Source: Clostridiales bacterium
GTDB lineage: Bacteria > Bacillota > Clostridia > Oscillospirales > Acutalibacteraceae
Assembly (NCBI GenBank): GCA_022800315.1
Contig: JAAWQC010000020.1
Location: 1-45,005 of the forward strand
DNA: 45,005 nt
Direction of reading: 5' to 3'
Shown: positions 8,283 through 16,216 of the stretch, piece by piece
How the letters are laid out: every line of letters starts with the position of its first letter
How positions within the stretch are numbered: position 1 is the first letter of the stretch
Notes under the pieces: generated by a model
Database searches by the model: none
Told to the model about the DNA's origin: nothing
Seen by the model: the letters and a program-made list of their open reading frames with translations, nothing else
Program-made: the position numbers and the translations under genes

Positions 8283-8645
8283 TCAATCCTCCCATTCCTC
8301 TACGATTTTCCGCAGTCGCTGTATTTCGTCGGCGGACAAATCCGGTTTCCCCAGGATGGAGGCCACCAACCGGTCCGCCGACCCGTCATACAGTTTGTCG
8401 ATGAGTTCGCGGGTCTCCAGCTGCTGCGTCTCTTCCCTGGTCATCAGCGCCCGGCACAAAAATCCCGGTTCGATGCGCTCAATCGCCTGTTTATTGATAC
8501 AGCGGCCGATCAGGGTATAGGTGGCGGAACGGCTGTAGCCGTATTTTTCTTTCAGCGTCTGATAGATCTGTTTGGCGCTGACCGTTCCCCTGCGCCACAA
8601 AACATCCATTACCTTGAGCTCCGCATCTTGCAGTTTGACTTCCAT
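8283..8645 (-). CDS. BlaI/MecI/CopY-family repressor
   Basis: The 120-residue winged-helix repressor reads LQDAELKVMDVLWRRG, then SAKQIYQTLKEKYGYSRSATY with the recognition helix, and a C-terminal dimerisation part. I start at ATG 8645 rather than at TTG 8660, because GGAGGA lies seven bases before ATG 8645 and would be inside the longer version. Two CTAC-N4-GTAG dyads lie at its promoter. BlaI proteins bind as dimers to such dyads and are released when the M56 partner triggers their cleavage. Gene order is BlaI, M56 protease, permease, ATPase, so this repressor probably controls the transporter and itself. Confidence 0.92.
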   Translation of the reverse strand: MEVKLQDAELKVMDVLWRRGTVSAKQIYQTLKEKYGYSRSATYTLIGRCINKQAIERIEPGFLCRALMTREETQQLETRELIDKLYDGSADRLVASILGKPDLSADEIQRLRKIVEEWED

Positions 8646-8664
8646 ACGGTATTCCTCCAATTGA

Positions 8665-8718
8665 TCTACTGCAGTAGATTACAATATATAGTCTACAGCC
8701 GTAGACTATATATGTCAA
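8665..8718 (-). promoter_or_regulatory. BlaI promoter with two operator dyads
   Basis: On the minus strand TTGACA (complement of 8713-8718) and TAGACT (complement of 8690-8695) are 17 bases apart. A dyad with 12-bp perfect arms (8685-8696 / 8701-8712, core CTAC-AGCC-GTAG) covers spacer and -10. A second perfect dyad, TCTACTGCAGTAGA (8665-8678), lies between promoter and gene. Both share CTAC-N4-GTAG, the expected form of a BlaI-type operator. Confidence 0.8.
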
Positions 8719-8790
8719 TGCTTTTTCGGTGAACTTTTGCTGACAGAGCACGGAAAAATATGCCATCCGGCAGTTTATTCCCTCTTCCCC

Positions 8791-8852
8791 TTGACAGGGC
8801 CAGTCTGCTCCTATAATATAACTTTTGTTATTATAACGTTTGTTATATTATA
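8791..8852 (+). promoter_or_regulatory. TetR promoter and operator
   Basis: TTGACA (8791-8796) is followed by TATAAT at 8812 (15-base spacer) or TAATAT at 8814 (17-base spacer). TATAATATAAC (8812-8822) and GTTATATTATA (8842-8852) are perfect 11-bp inverted arms across the -10 and start point. An inner repeat of TTTGTTAT/ATAACGTTT adds to the symmetry. Binding of the TetR protein here would block its own operon. Confidence 0.7.
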
Positions 8853-8864
8853 GGGAGTGAAAAT

Positions 8865-9443
8865 ATGCCGGCAAAAAAACGAATCACCCGCTCCGCCATC
8901 GTGGAAACGGCATTGGATATCCTGCGCAGCGAAGGATGGGAAAAAATCAACGCCCGCCGTATCGCGCATCAGCTGCAATGCTCCACCCAGCCCATCTATT
9001 CGGAGTTCGGCAGCATGGAGGGACTGAAAGAGGCGCTGAAAAAAGAGGCTGAGGAGGTGTATCTCCTGACGGTGAGCCGCTACCGCAACAATCCGGAGCA
9101 CACCGCCTATATGGCCTTTGGGCTGGGCTTCATCCGGTTTGCCAAAGAGGAAAAGGAGCTGTTCCGTTATCTCTATATGCGGGACCGCCACGGGGAGAGC
9201 AAAATTATCGAGTATGTCAACGGCCCCGACATCCTCCACGTGCTGACCGAGTCCTATGGCTTCCCCGAGGAACAGGCGCGGGGGCTGCACCACGATATGT
9301 CCATCTACTCCTACGGGCTGGCCGTCATGCTCAACACCAACTATCTGGATATGGAAGAGGCAGAAATCAAGAAACGGCTGCGCATCGAATTCGTCGCCCT
9401 ATCCCACGCTTATGGGCTCCAGGATCTGCTCAGGGATAATTGA
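8865..9443 (+). CDS. TetR/AcrR-family regulator
   Basis: The 192-residue protein has the N-terminal TetR helix-turn-helix (residues about 8-55: RSAIVETALDILRSEGWEKINARRIAHQL then STQPIYSEFGSMEGL). A helical ligand-binding domain with many aromatic residues follows. The ATG at 8865 has GGGAGTG eight bases upstream. It heads an operon with the ABC ATPase and the large permease (61 bases to the next start), so it probably represses them until a ligand binds. The 11-bp inverted repeat over its promoter is the likely operator. It is transcribed away from the BlaI operon, and only about 220 bases separate the two regulators. Confidence 0.9.
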   Translation: MPAKKRITRSAIVETALDILRSEGWEKINARRIAHQLQCSTQPIYSEFGSMEGLKEALKKEAEEVYLLTVSRYRNNPEHTAYMAFGLGFIRFAKEEKELFRYLYMRDRHGESKIIEYVNGPDILHVLTESYGFPEEQARGLHHDMSIYSYGLAVMLNTNYLDMEEAEIKKRLRIEFVALSHAYGLQDLLRDN

Positions 9444-9504
9444 AACGGTCCTCCTCCCTGACCATCGACCGCCCGACACTCCAACGACAGAAAGGATGGC
9501 CGCC

Positions 9505-10263
9505 ATGAAAAACGCCATTATCAAAACTGACAAGCTGTGCAAAAGTTTTCGCATCGGCACACAGGAACAGCAGGTGCTCAAAAATCTGGATATCGAAATC
9601 TATGAGAACGATTTTACCATCATCATGGGCTCCTCCGGCGCGGGTAAATCCACCCTGCTGTACGCTCTGTCCGGCATGGATCAGCCCACCAGCGGAAAAA
9701 TCCGCTTTTTTGATACCGAGATCGAAAATCTCAGCAACGACAGGCTGGCCGTCTTCCGGCGGCAGCACTGCGGCTTCGTATTCCAGCAGATGTTCCTGCT
9801 GGACAATATGAGCATTCTCGACAATATACTGGCGGCGGGCCTGCTGACCGGCGGGGATAGAAAAGCCATCGTCGCTTACGCAAAAGAGCTGCTGACCAAG
9901 GTGGGCCTGACCGAAACCATCTGGAAAAAGTTCCCCGCGCAGCTGTCCGGCGGCGAGAACCAGCGGGCCGCCATCGTACGGGCGCTCATCAACCGGCCGA
10001 AGGCTGTCTTTGCCGACGAGCCCACCGGCGCGCTGAATTCGGCGGCGGGCCGGTCGGTGCTGGATGTGCTCACCGAAGTACATAACAGCGGGCAGAGCAT
10101 CGTCATGGTAACCCACGACCTGGTATCCGCCCGCCGCGGCAACCGCATCCTGTACATCAAGGACGGGGTGATCAGCGGCGAATGCGATCTGGGGCCCTAC
10201 GTCAGCGGGGACAAACGGCGCCACGAAAAGCTCTTTTCCTTCCTGTCCGAAATGGGGTGGTAA
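9505..10263 (+). CDS. ABC transporter ATP-binding protein (MacB/BceA type)
   Basis: The 252-residue ATPase has Walker A GSSGAGKST at residues 42-50, Q-loop FVFQQMF, signature LSGGENQRAAIVRAL and Walker B AVFADEPTGAL, then the H-loop VTHD. The open frame extends upstream to 9256, but that part overlaps the TetR gene. ATG 9505, with AAAGG nine bases before it, gives the normal family start. This branch powers FtsX-like permeases that move peptides, lipids or drugs. The permease begins 3 bases after its stop, so the two are translationally linked. A bacitracin- or lantibiotic-resistance role is possible but cannot be read from the sequence. Confidence 0.92.
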   Translation: MKNAIIKTDKLCKSFRIGTQEQQVLKNLDIEIYENDFTIIMGSSGAGKSTLLYALSGMDQPTSGKIRFFDTEIENLSNDRLAVFRRQHCGFVFQQMFLLDNMSILDNILAAGLLTGGDRKAIVAYAKELLTKVGLTETIWKKFPAQLSGGENQRAAIVRALINRPKAVFADEPTGALNSAAGRSVLDVLTEVHNSGQSIVMVTHDLVSARRGNRILYIKDGVISGECDLGPYVSGDKRRHEKLFSFLSEMGW

Positions 10264-10266
10264 CCG

Positions 10267-12651
10267 ATGTTGAAACTGTGGATGCAGGCCCGTGCGAAGA
10301 TACGCCGGTCAAAGTCGGTGACGGTCATCCTGGTCGTCATGTTTCTGATCGCGGCACTCCTGCTGAACGTCGGCCTGCTGGTCGCCGTCAATTACGGCAG
10401 CTTTTTCGGTCAGCTGAAGAAGGAGCTTTCCCCCTCCGACGTGTATTACGCTGTCCCCGATGCGATCTACACCGACGAGATGCCTTCCTACCTCAACGCA
10501 AACGAACACGTGGAGAAGGTGCAGGCCCACGAGGTACTGTGGCTCGGCGCGGATATCGCGTCGCAGGGCAAGGACAAATCCTTTAACGTGCTGTTCCAGA
10601 ACATGGACGAGGAGCGGAAGATGTCCCGCTGGAAATACGTCGGTGAGCATCTGCCCGCCCAGGAGATGTCGGTGTATATCCCCGATATCTTCAAGGCGGT
10701 CAGCGGCTACGATCTGAACGATACCATCTCCCTCACCTATACCGACGAAATCAGCGGTGAAAAAAAGACGCTGGCCTTTACAGTAAAGGGGTATACAGAA
10801 GACATCTTTTTCAGCTCCACCGATACAGGGATGATGAGCTTTTATCTGCCGGAAGAAACCTACCGTCAGGTATCAGAGATTCTGGACCATCCGCTTTATC
10901 GGCTGCACGTGCTCTTTACCGATCTGGACGAGGTAAAGAACGCCTCCGCCGTGGAGGGCGGGCTGCGCGAGCTGCTGAACCTGAACACGGCCTCCCTGAT
11001 CTCCGGCGACTCCGCCGCCATGCTGGTAGCCATCGACATCGAGCTGATTCAGTTATCCCGCTGTATGATGGCCACCATGGTCGCGGCGATGATGGTGCTG
11101 TTCGCCCTGATCGTCGTCGCCGTATGCTTGCTGGTGGTGCGTTACCGGATCGTCAACAGCATCGAGGACGACATGACGAAAATCGGTTCCCTCAAGGCCA
11201 TAGGGTATACCGGCGGACAGATACGCCTGTCCCTGCTGCTGCAGTATCTGCTCATCGCCGGTGTCGGCAGCGCCGCGGGCATCGCCCTGTCCTATCCCCT
11301 GCTGCCGGCCATCGCCGCGGTGTTCGAGCAGCAGTCGGGGCTGAAATGGGAGCAGGGCTTCGATCCCCTCCTCAGCCCGCTGGCACTGCTGATTATCCTG
11401 TTGATCGTCGTGCTGGCAGTGCTGCTGGCCACCCGCCGGATAGGCCGCCTCAGCCCCATCAGGGCGCTGCGGGGGGAAACCACGGTACGGAAATTCCGTC
11501 ACAACCGGCTGCCGCTGGAAGGCGCGTCAGGCCCGCTCCCCGCCACGCTGGCGTTTAAATCGGTGCTGCAAAACGTGAGACAGAACATCATGGTCGCCGC
11601 GATCCTTCTCGGCGTCACCTTTGCCGGTTCCTTCGGCGTCATCATGTTCTACAACACCTCGGTGGACACCAAGGCGTTTGCCGAAGTGCCGGGCATGGAG
11701 ATAACCAACGTTATTGCCACCCTGAATACCGGGAAGGATCAAACCGATACGGCCGCGGCCATCGGGAGCATGGAAGCGGTGCGCAAAACCCTCTATCTCG
11801 ACGAGGTCAAGCTGAAGGTGGAAGGCACCGAGGTATCCGCCTATGTGATGGAGGACTACACCGAAAAGGAGACCCGTCTCGTCTATGAGGGACGGTATCC
11901 CGAAAAGCAAAACGAGATCGTCCTCGCCGGTATCCTGTCCGAACGGCTGCAAAAAACAGTGGGCGATTCGGTCAGTGTCCAATTCGGCGACCGGGAGGAA
12001 ACCTTCCTCGTCACCGGTCTCTCCAACGGTTCGTCCATGGGCGGGCTGAACACCTGTGTCCTTGCCGGGGATTACCGGCGGCTCAACCCCGATTTTCAGC
12101 CGCAGGCCCTGTATATCTATCTGGAAGAGGGTGCCGACAGCGCCGTCTTTATCGACACGCTGAAAAGCCGGTTCGATAAGGAGCAGATACCGTCCTACAC
12201 CGATTTCGATAAGGTGATGGCGGAAGGCATGGCTTCCTATCAGAACATCGTCGCGGCTATGGGCGTCGTCATGCTGGTGATCACCCTGGTGGTCGTATTG
12301 CTGGTGCTGTACTTCATGATCAGCTCCTCGGTCATCCGTCAGAAGCGGGAACTCGGCATCCAAAAGGCCGTGGGATACACCACCTTTCAGCTGATGAACC
12401 AGCTCTCCCTCACCTACACGGTACCGGTGGCGCTGGGCGCGGCCATCGGCTGCGTATTGGGAGCGTACGGCACCAACCCCCTGATGTCGGTGGCGATGAG
12501 AGGGGCGGGGATTATGAAGGCCAATTTTATCGTAGATCCGCTGTGGATTGCCCTGTTCGGCATCGGCACCCTGCTGCTCGCCTACCTGCTGTCCCTGCTG
12601 ACCACCTGGCGTATCCGCAAAATCTCCGCTTACTCCCTGGTAACCGAATAA
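10267..12651 (+). CDS. Large FtsX-domain ABC transporter permease
   Basis: This 794-residue permease has a helix at about 18-42, a first extracytoplasmic domain, three helices at about 265-400 (first FtsX domain), a helix near 440-460, a second extracytoplasmic domain, and three final helices at about 675-785 (second FtsX domain). Coupling loops MTKIGSLKAIGYTGGQIR and KRELGIQKAVGYTTFQLM precede the second helix in each half. The duplicated form is common in Firmicute exporters whose ATPase has the ADEPTGAL signature. It directly follows that ATPase and is under the TetR regulator. Substrate is unknown; a peptide antibiotic, lipid or envelope component are the plausible classes. Confidence 0.9.
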   Translation: MLKLWMQARAKIRRSKSVTVILVVMFLIAALLLNVGLLVAVNYGSFFGQLKKELSPSDVYYAVPDAIYTDEMPSYLNANEHVEKVQAHEVLWLGADIASQGKDKSFNVLFQNMDEERKMSRWKYVGEHLPAQEMSVYIPDIFKAVSGYDLNDTISLTYTDEISGEKKTLAFTVKGYTEDIFFSSTDTGMMSFYLPEETYRQVSEILDHPLYRLHVLFTDLDEVKNASAVEGGLRELLNLNTASLISGDSAAMLVAIDIELIQLSRCMMATMVAAMMVLFALIVVAVCLLVVRYRIVNSIEDDMTKIGSLKAIGYTGGQIRLSLLLQYLLIAGVGSAAGIALSYPLLPAIAAVFEQQSGLKWEQGFDPLLSPLALLIILLIVVLAVLLATRRIGRLSPIRALRGETTVRKFRHNRLPLEGASGPLPATLAFKSVLQNVRQNIMVAAILLGVTFAGSFGVIMFYNTSVDTKAFAEVPGMEITNVIATLNTGKDQTDTAAAIGSMEAVRKTLYLDEVKLKVEGTEVSAYVMEDYTEKETRLVYEGRYPEKQNEIVLAGILSERLQKTVGDSVSVQFGDREETFLVTGLSNGSSMGGLNTCVLAGDYRRLNPDFQPQALYIYLEEGADSAVFIDTLKSRFDKEQIPSYTDFDKVMAEGMASYQNIVAAMGVVMLVITLVVVLLVLYFMISSSVIRQKRELGIQKAVGYTTFQLMNQLSLTYTVPVALGAAIGCVLGAYGTNPLMSVAMRGAGIMKANFIVDPLWIALFGIGTLLLAYLLSLLTTWRIRKISAYSLVTE

Positions 12652-12762
12652 CGGCCGCCTGCCGCCGGCGATCCCGTGTCATGGGCCGGGTGGCCGGTGC
12701 ATAGAATCCGAATGGCACCCCTTTCCTTTGACCTATATTATGAATCAGGCAGCGTGATAAAT

Positions 12763-13362
12763 ATGAACGAACAGACCCTGCTCTATGTCGACGCCTCCCT
12801 CCGTCCGGCGGAGGAATCCCGCACCGCCCAGCTGTGTGAAACCTATCTCGACACCTTCCTCGAAGTTCACCCCGGCGCCCGGGTGGAGCGGCTGCCGCTG
12901 CGGGAGCTGGACCTGCGCCCCAACGGCATGGAGGATATCGCCCGGCGGGACGCCTGCGTCCAAAACGGCGAATGGGACCATCCTTGTCTGCAGCTGGCCC
13001 GCTCCTTCGCGCAGGCCGATCACATTCTGATCGGCGCGCCCTATTGGGACCTGTCCTTTCCCTCCCTGCTGAAGGTATACTGGGATAAGGTCTGCTTGGG
13101 CGGCGTCACCTTCGTCTATACCGCTTCGGGGCCAAAAAGCCTGTGCCGGGCGGAACGGCTGACCTATCTGACCGCCTGCGGCGGATTCATCGGACAGCGG
13201 AATTTCGGCGCGGAGTACGTACGGGAACTGAGCGCCGTCCTGTTCGGCATCACCGATTTCTATACGGAGGCGGCGGAAGGACTCGATATCGCGGGGGCGG
13301 ATGTTTCCGCCATCCTGTCACAGGCGCGCCGGCGGGTGCGCCGATTGGCGGAGGACGCGTGA
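12763..13362 (+). CDS. Flavodoxin-fold NAD(P)H-dependent oxidoreductase
   Basis: The 199-residue protein matches the Flavodoxin_2 family (AcpD azoreductase / NQO1-like). It opens with strand LLYVDASLRP followed by EESRTAQLCETYL, the FMN phosphate loop region, and has the family stretch HILIGAPYWDLSFPSLLKVYWDKV, then LTYLTACGGF. Members use FMN and NAD(P)H to reduce quinones, azo compounds or nitro compounds. The frame is open from 12676, but ATG 12763 is where the first beta strand begins. The ribosome site is weak, so the start is less certain. It lies 111 bases after the permease, on the same strand, and may be read from the same transcript. Confidence 0.85.
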   Translation: MNEQTLLYVDASLRPAEESRTAQLCETYLDTFLEVHPGARVERLPLRELDLRPNGMEDIARRDACVQNGEWDHPCLQLARSFAQADHILIGAPYWDLSFPSLLKVYWDKVCLGGVTFVYTASGPKSLCRAERLTYLTACGGFIGQRNFGAEYVRELSAVLFGITDFYTEAAEGLDIAGADVSAILSQARRRVRRLAEDA

Positions 13363-13449
13363 TGAAAAGGAAGAGGTTCCGGTTTATGCGATCGATATGA
13401 AAACGGCGGACAGCTGGTGGATATGGTCTATCTGAAAAAAGAACGTTGA
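13361..13449 (+). pseudogene. Short frameshifted gene remnant
   Basis: Immediately after the oxidoreductase a frame reads DEKEEVPVYAIDMKTA and then runs out of sense. A shift near 13408 gives GQLVDMVYLKKER followed by a stop at 13447-13449. Joined, this resembles the C-terminal tail of a real protein. No start or upstream part is present. It is probably the scar of a deleted gene. The family is not recognised. Confidence 0.3.
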
Positions 13450-13473
13450 ATTCACGCCAAATCGGAGATCAGT

Positions 13474-13947
13474 ATGAATTATCGGATCAGAGAACTCGTA
13501 AAAGAAGAATATCGCTTGCTCGAGGACTTTTTGTATGAAGCCATCTTTGTGCCGGAGGGTATCCCCGCCCCGCCAAAATCCATTATCCGGCTGCCTGAGC
13601 TGCAGGTGTATATCAAGGATTTCGGGAAAGGAAAAGACGATATCGCTTTGGTGGCGGAAGTCGGCACAATGGCAGTCGGCGCTGTTTGGGCCCGCGTGAT
13701 GGACGATTACGGACACATCGACAACGAGACACCCTCCCTCGCCATATCCCTGTACAAAGAATATCGGGGGAAAGGAATCGGTACCGCGTTAATAAAAGAA
13801 ATGCTGGCGGTCCTGAAAAAGAGAGGATACAGGCAAACATCACTGGCGGTGCAAAAAGCAAATTATGCCGTCAAAATGTATCGGAAAACTGGATTTGCGG
13901 TTGTGGATGAGAATGAGCAAGAATTTATCATGGTTTGCCGTTTATAG
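13474..13947 (+). CDS. GNAT-family N-acetyltransferase
   Basis: The 157-residue protein follows the GNAT fold: an N-terminal strand and helix (IRELVKEEYRLLEDFLYEAIF), a central strand, the acetyl-CoA pyrophosphate loop EYRGKGIGTALIKEML (the R/Q-x-x-G-x-G/A type) near residue 95-110, and the C-terminal LAVQKANYAVKMYRKTGF motif. These enzymes transfer an acetyl group from acetyl-CoA to an amine. The substrate (antibiotic, polyamine, protein N-terminus or other) cannot be inferred. ATG 13474 has CGGAG upstream. A terminator follows at 14005, so it ends its transcription unit. Confidence 0.9.
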   Translation: MNYRIRELVKEEYRLLEDFLYEAIFVPEGIPAPPKSIIRLPELQVYIKDFGKGKDDIALVAEVGTMAVGAVWARVMDDYGHIDNETPSLAISLYKEYRGKGIGTALIKEMLAVLKKRGYRQTSLAVQKANYAVKMYRKTGFAVVDENEQEFIMVCRL

Positions 13948-14004
13948 CGAATCACCGCCCCTTACCTCTTTTCCCGCCGCATAAACAGACACCTGAAAAC
14001 CCAT

Positions 14005-14043
14005 GCCGCAGGATACCCAACGGGATATCCTGCGGCTTCTTTT
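14005..14043 (+). terminator. Intrinsic terminator after the acetyltransferase
   Basis: GCCGCAGGATA (14005-14015) pairs with TATCCTGCGGC (14026-14036), followed by TTCTTTTT. It is a clear hairpin plus T-run. Confidence 0.85.
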
Positions 14044-14112
14044 TGTCTTTTGGCGGCAGGCCCGGTTCATAATCCCACCGGCGCTGCGCACACTAAACGC
14101 GAGGTGAGAATC

Positions 14113-14247
14113 ATGCCAAAAGACAGCCAGCCGGACAATAAAAAAGCGCGTATGGAAAAATGCAACGGACAGACGCCCCTGACCCGCGAAAACCAGAATC
14201 ACAACCGCAACGCCAAGAAGAAAGCCATCCGCAACGTCGACAAATAA
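14113..14247 (+). CDS. Small basic hydrophilic protein (44 residues)
   Basis: A 44-codon frame begins at ATG 14113 with GAGGTGAG seven bases upstream. The product is lysine-, asparagine- and arginine-rich, with no membrane segment or signal peptide (for example NQNHNRNAKKKAIRNVDK). The next small gene begins 14 bases later with its own AAGGAGG, so the pair looks like a translated two-gene unit rather than chance. In a spore former, tiny basic proteins of this kind are sometimes minor acid-soluble spore proteins, but I cannot match it to a named family. It ends ahead of the pyrophosphatase gene. Confidence 0.55.
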   Translation: MPKDSQPDNKKARMEKCNGQTPLTRENQNHNRNAKKKAIRNVDK

Positions 14248-14261
14248 GGAGGAATCCCGCC

Positions 14262-14423
14262 ATGGCAAAAGCCGGAATGCGCCGCCCCGATCCCAGGGAG
14301 CCCCACGGGACCGAAAGCAACCACATTTCCCATTTTCCCAAAAACGACCTGCCCCCCGTTCCCGAAATCCAGGGGAAGGCCAAAAAAGGCCACGAAAAGG
14401 CGAAACCCATCACCGAAAAATAG
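14262..14423 (+). CDS. Small basic, proline-rich protein (53 residues)
   Basis: ATG 14262 has a strong AAGGAGGA site seven bases upstream. The 53-residue product is hydrophilic, with Pro, His and Lys in abundance (MRRPDPREPHGTESNHISHF, then a K/E-rich tail) and no hydrophobic stretch. It follows the 44-residue basic protein by 14 bases and is followed by a perfect hairpin. I do not recognise the family. Together the pair might be spore-core or nucleic-acid-associated proteins. The evidence is context and ribosome sites only. Confidence 0.55.
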   Translation: MAKAGMRRPDPREPHGTESNHISHFPKNDLPPVPEIQGKAKKGHEKAKPITEK

Positions 14424-14434
14424 TCCGGTGTCCG

Positions 14435-14464
14435 CAGGGGATATCCCGGCAGGGATATCCCCTG
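14435..14464. terminator. Perfect 13-bp hairpin after the small-protein pair
   Basis: CAGGGGATATCCC (14435-14447) and GGGATATCCCCTG (14452-14464) are exact complements around GGCA. No T-run follows on the plus strand, so termination may be weak or factor-assisted. Its GGATATCC core resembles that of the 14005 terminator. Confidence 0.5.
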
Positions 14465-14541
14465 ACTTACCGCCGCCTGTCGACTTCCGCTCCCGTTTAT
14501 GATAGGATAGAAAAAGAACACTGGGGAAAGGGGCCCGTTTC

Positions 14542-15078
14542 ATGGCGAACATATGGCACGATATCGACTCCAAACACATTGCGTCCACCGATTTCATTGC
14601 GGTGGTGGAAATACCCAAGGGGAGTAAAAACAAGTACGAGCTGGATAAGGAAACCGGTCTCATCATGCTGGACCGGGTGCTGCACACCTCCACCCACTAC
14701 CCGGCGAATTACGGCTTTATCCCGCGCACCTACGGCGACGACCTGGACCCGCTGGACGCCCTCATCCTGTGCAGCGAGCCGCTGCATCCCCTCACACTGG
14801 TGCGGTGTTATCCCATCGGCGTGATTAATATGATCGACAGCGGGCGCAACGATGAAAAGATCATCGCCATCCCCTTCGGCGACCCCACCTACAACAGCTA
14901 CCGGGATATCGGCGAGCTGCCCGCCCATATTTTCGATGAGATGATCCATTTCTTCCAGGTATACAAGGACCTGGAAGGCAAGGAAACCGCCGTCGATGAG
15001 GCCAGTGACCACACGGTGGCGGAACAGGTCATAAAGGCCTCTATCGACAGCTATATCCGTCACTTCGGACAGAAATAA
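14542..15078 (+). CDS. ppa: Inorganic pyrophosphatase (family I)
   Basis: The 178-residue soluble enzyme hydrolyses pyrophosphate to phosphate, pulling forward biosynthetic reactions. The family signature is visible as YGDDLDPLDALIL, whose aspartates bind magnesium. ANYGFIPRTYGD before it and the later VINMIDSGRNDEKIIAIP are conserved active-site segments. The length equals the usual bacterial family I enzyme. ATG 14542 has AAAGGGG upstream. A near-consensus -10 (TATGAT, 14498-14503) lies ahead with a poor -35. A strong terminator follows the gene, so it is a one-gene unit. Confidence 0.95.
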   Translation: MANIWHDIDSKHIASTDFIAVVEIPKGSKNKYELDKETGLIMLDRVLHTSTHYPANYGFIPRTYGDDLDPLDALILCSEPLHPLTLVRCYPIGVINMIDSGRNDEKIIAIPFGDPTYNSYRDIGELPAHIFDEMIHFFQVYKDLEGKETAVDEASDHTVAEQVIKASIDSYIRHFGQK

Positions 15079-15086
15079 GCCGGAAA

Positions 15087-15114
15087 GGAGGAGCGCCGCC
15101 GCTCCTCCTTTTTT
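15087..15114 (+). terminator. Terminator after ppa
   Basis: GGAGGAGCG (15087-15095) pairs with CGCTCCTCC (15100-15108) around CCGC, followed by six T residues. Confidence 0.92.
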
Positions 15115-15172
15115 GATCCTTCCATTCAACCGTCAGTTGGATCAGGAGGCAGCGGCTCAAACCTCCGCGTCA

Positions 15173-15232
15173 TTGTTTTCCACCCCGGATAGGGTACAAT
15201 CGAAGCAGGCCGCCGTAATAACGGCTTGCCTG
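15173..15232 (+). promoter_or_regulatory. Promoter and leader dyad of the HTH regulator
   Basis: TTGTTT (15173-15178) and TACAAT (15195-15200) are 16 bases apart. Just after the expected start point, 15206-15232 forms an imperfect dyad (CAGGC-CGCCGT / ACGGC-TT-GCCTG). It could be an operator for the regulator's own product or a leader hairpin. Confidence 0.5.
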
Positions 15233-15265
15233 TCGACAAGATATGGAAAACAGGAGGAATTTTTC

Positions 15266-16042
15266 ATGACCGAATGGAAATTATCACACAGGCTTGCGGC
15301 TCTGCGCCGGAAAAAAGGCGTTACCCAGGAGGAGCTGGCGGGTATTCTCGGAGTGACCAACCAGGCGGTATCCAAATGGGAATCCGGTGCCTGCTGTCCC
15401 GATATCCAGCTGCTGCCCCCGCTGGCGGCGTATTACGGCGTGACGATGGATGACCTGATGGGGGTCTCCTCCGCGGACACCTTTGACAGCGCTTACGCCG
15501 GTCTGAAAGGCTATCTGCATAAGCCGCCGGAAGAGACCTTTTCCGCCGTGTACCGACTGGCGCTGCTGCTCCACGAGGGGGCCTGCACCGACGGCTATCG
15601 GGACAGCGTCCCCTGGGATACCGGCCGGGACATCGGGAAGGAACCGAATCGGCTTCCCTGGGGATATTCGGCCCGCTGTGAGCCGGAAGGGGGGACCGCC
15701 TGCCGCGGCGGCGCCGTCCTCTTCACCCACCGGCAGCACGACCGGCCCGCCTCGGCGGACGAGCTTCGCCGGCTGCGGGTGCTGCTCAGCGGGCTGTCCC
15801 GCGTAAACACCCTGCCCGTCCTTTTCGCCCTGGAAGCGCTGACCGCTTCAGATGGCCGCCGATATGCCACCGCCGCCGAAATCGGGGAAGCCGCCTCCCT
15901 GCCGGAAGAAGCGGTGAACGATGCGCTGCATTTTTTGCCGGTGACTTCCCGACCGGAAGGAGCCCCATGTTACCGGCTGGAAGGTCCGGCCGCCCTGCTC
16001 CCACCGCTGCTGAGGATGCTCTGCCAGCCGGGGATTAGCTGA
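15266..16042 (+). CDS. XRE-type helix-turn-helix regulator
   Basis: The 258-residue protein starts with an XRE/Cro DNA-binding domain (residues about 5-62: LSHRLAALRRKKGVTQEELA, then GVTNQAVSKWESG and the DDLMGV end). A longer C-terminal region of unknown type follows. Its last 90 residues (ATAAEIGEAASLPEEAVNDAL) look like a second winged helix that may sense or bind. ATG 15266 has CAGGAGGA six bases upstream, although the frame is open from 15113. The gene has its own promoter, and a bidirectional terminator separates it from the convergent adenine deaminase gene. Target unknown. Confidence 0.85.
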   Translation: MTEWKLSHRLAALRRKKGVTQEELAGILGVTNQAVSKWESGACCPDIQLLPPLAAYYGVTMDDLMGVSSADTFDSAYAGLKGYLHKPPEETFSAVYRLALLLHEGACTDGYRDSVPWDTGRDIGKEPNRLPWGYSARCEPEGGTACRGGAVLFTHRQHDRPASADELRRLRVLLSGLSRVNTLPVLFALEALTASDGRRYATAAEIGEAASLPEEAVNDALHFLPVTSRPEGAPCYRLEGPAALLPPLLRMLCQPGIS

Positions 16043-16216
16043 AAAAATATGTTTTCAGCCGGCGGACCGTTTACTCTGCCCGACGACTAATAAACAGAGA
16101 GGAAAGGAATGACCAAGATGGCCGCGGTGCACAAGGCCGTTTCACGAAGGCTGAACGGCCCGTCCGCCACCCTTCCCGCTCCTCCGTCCCTGCTATGGGG
16201 TAAAAGGCTGTTAGAA

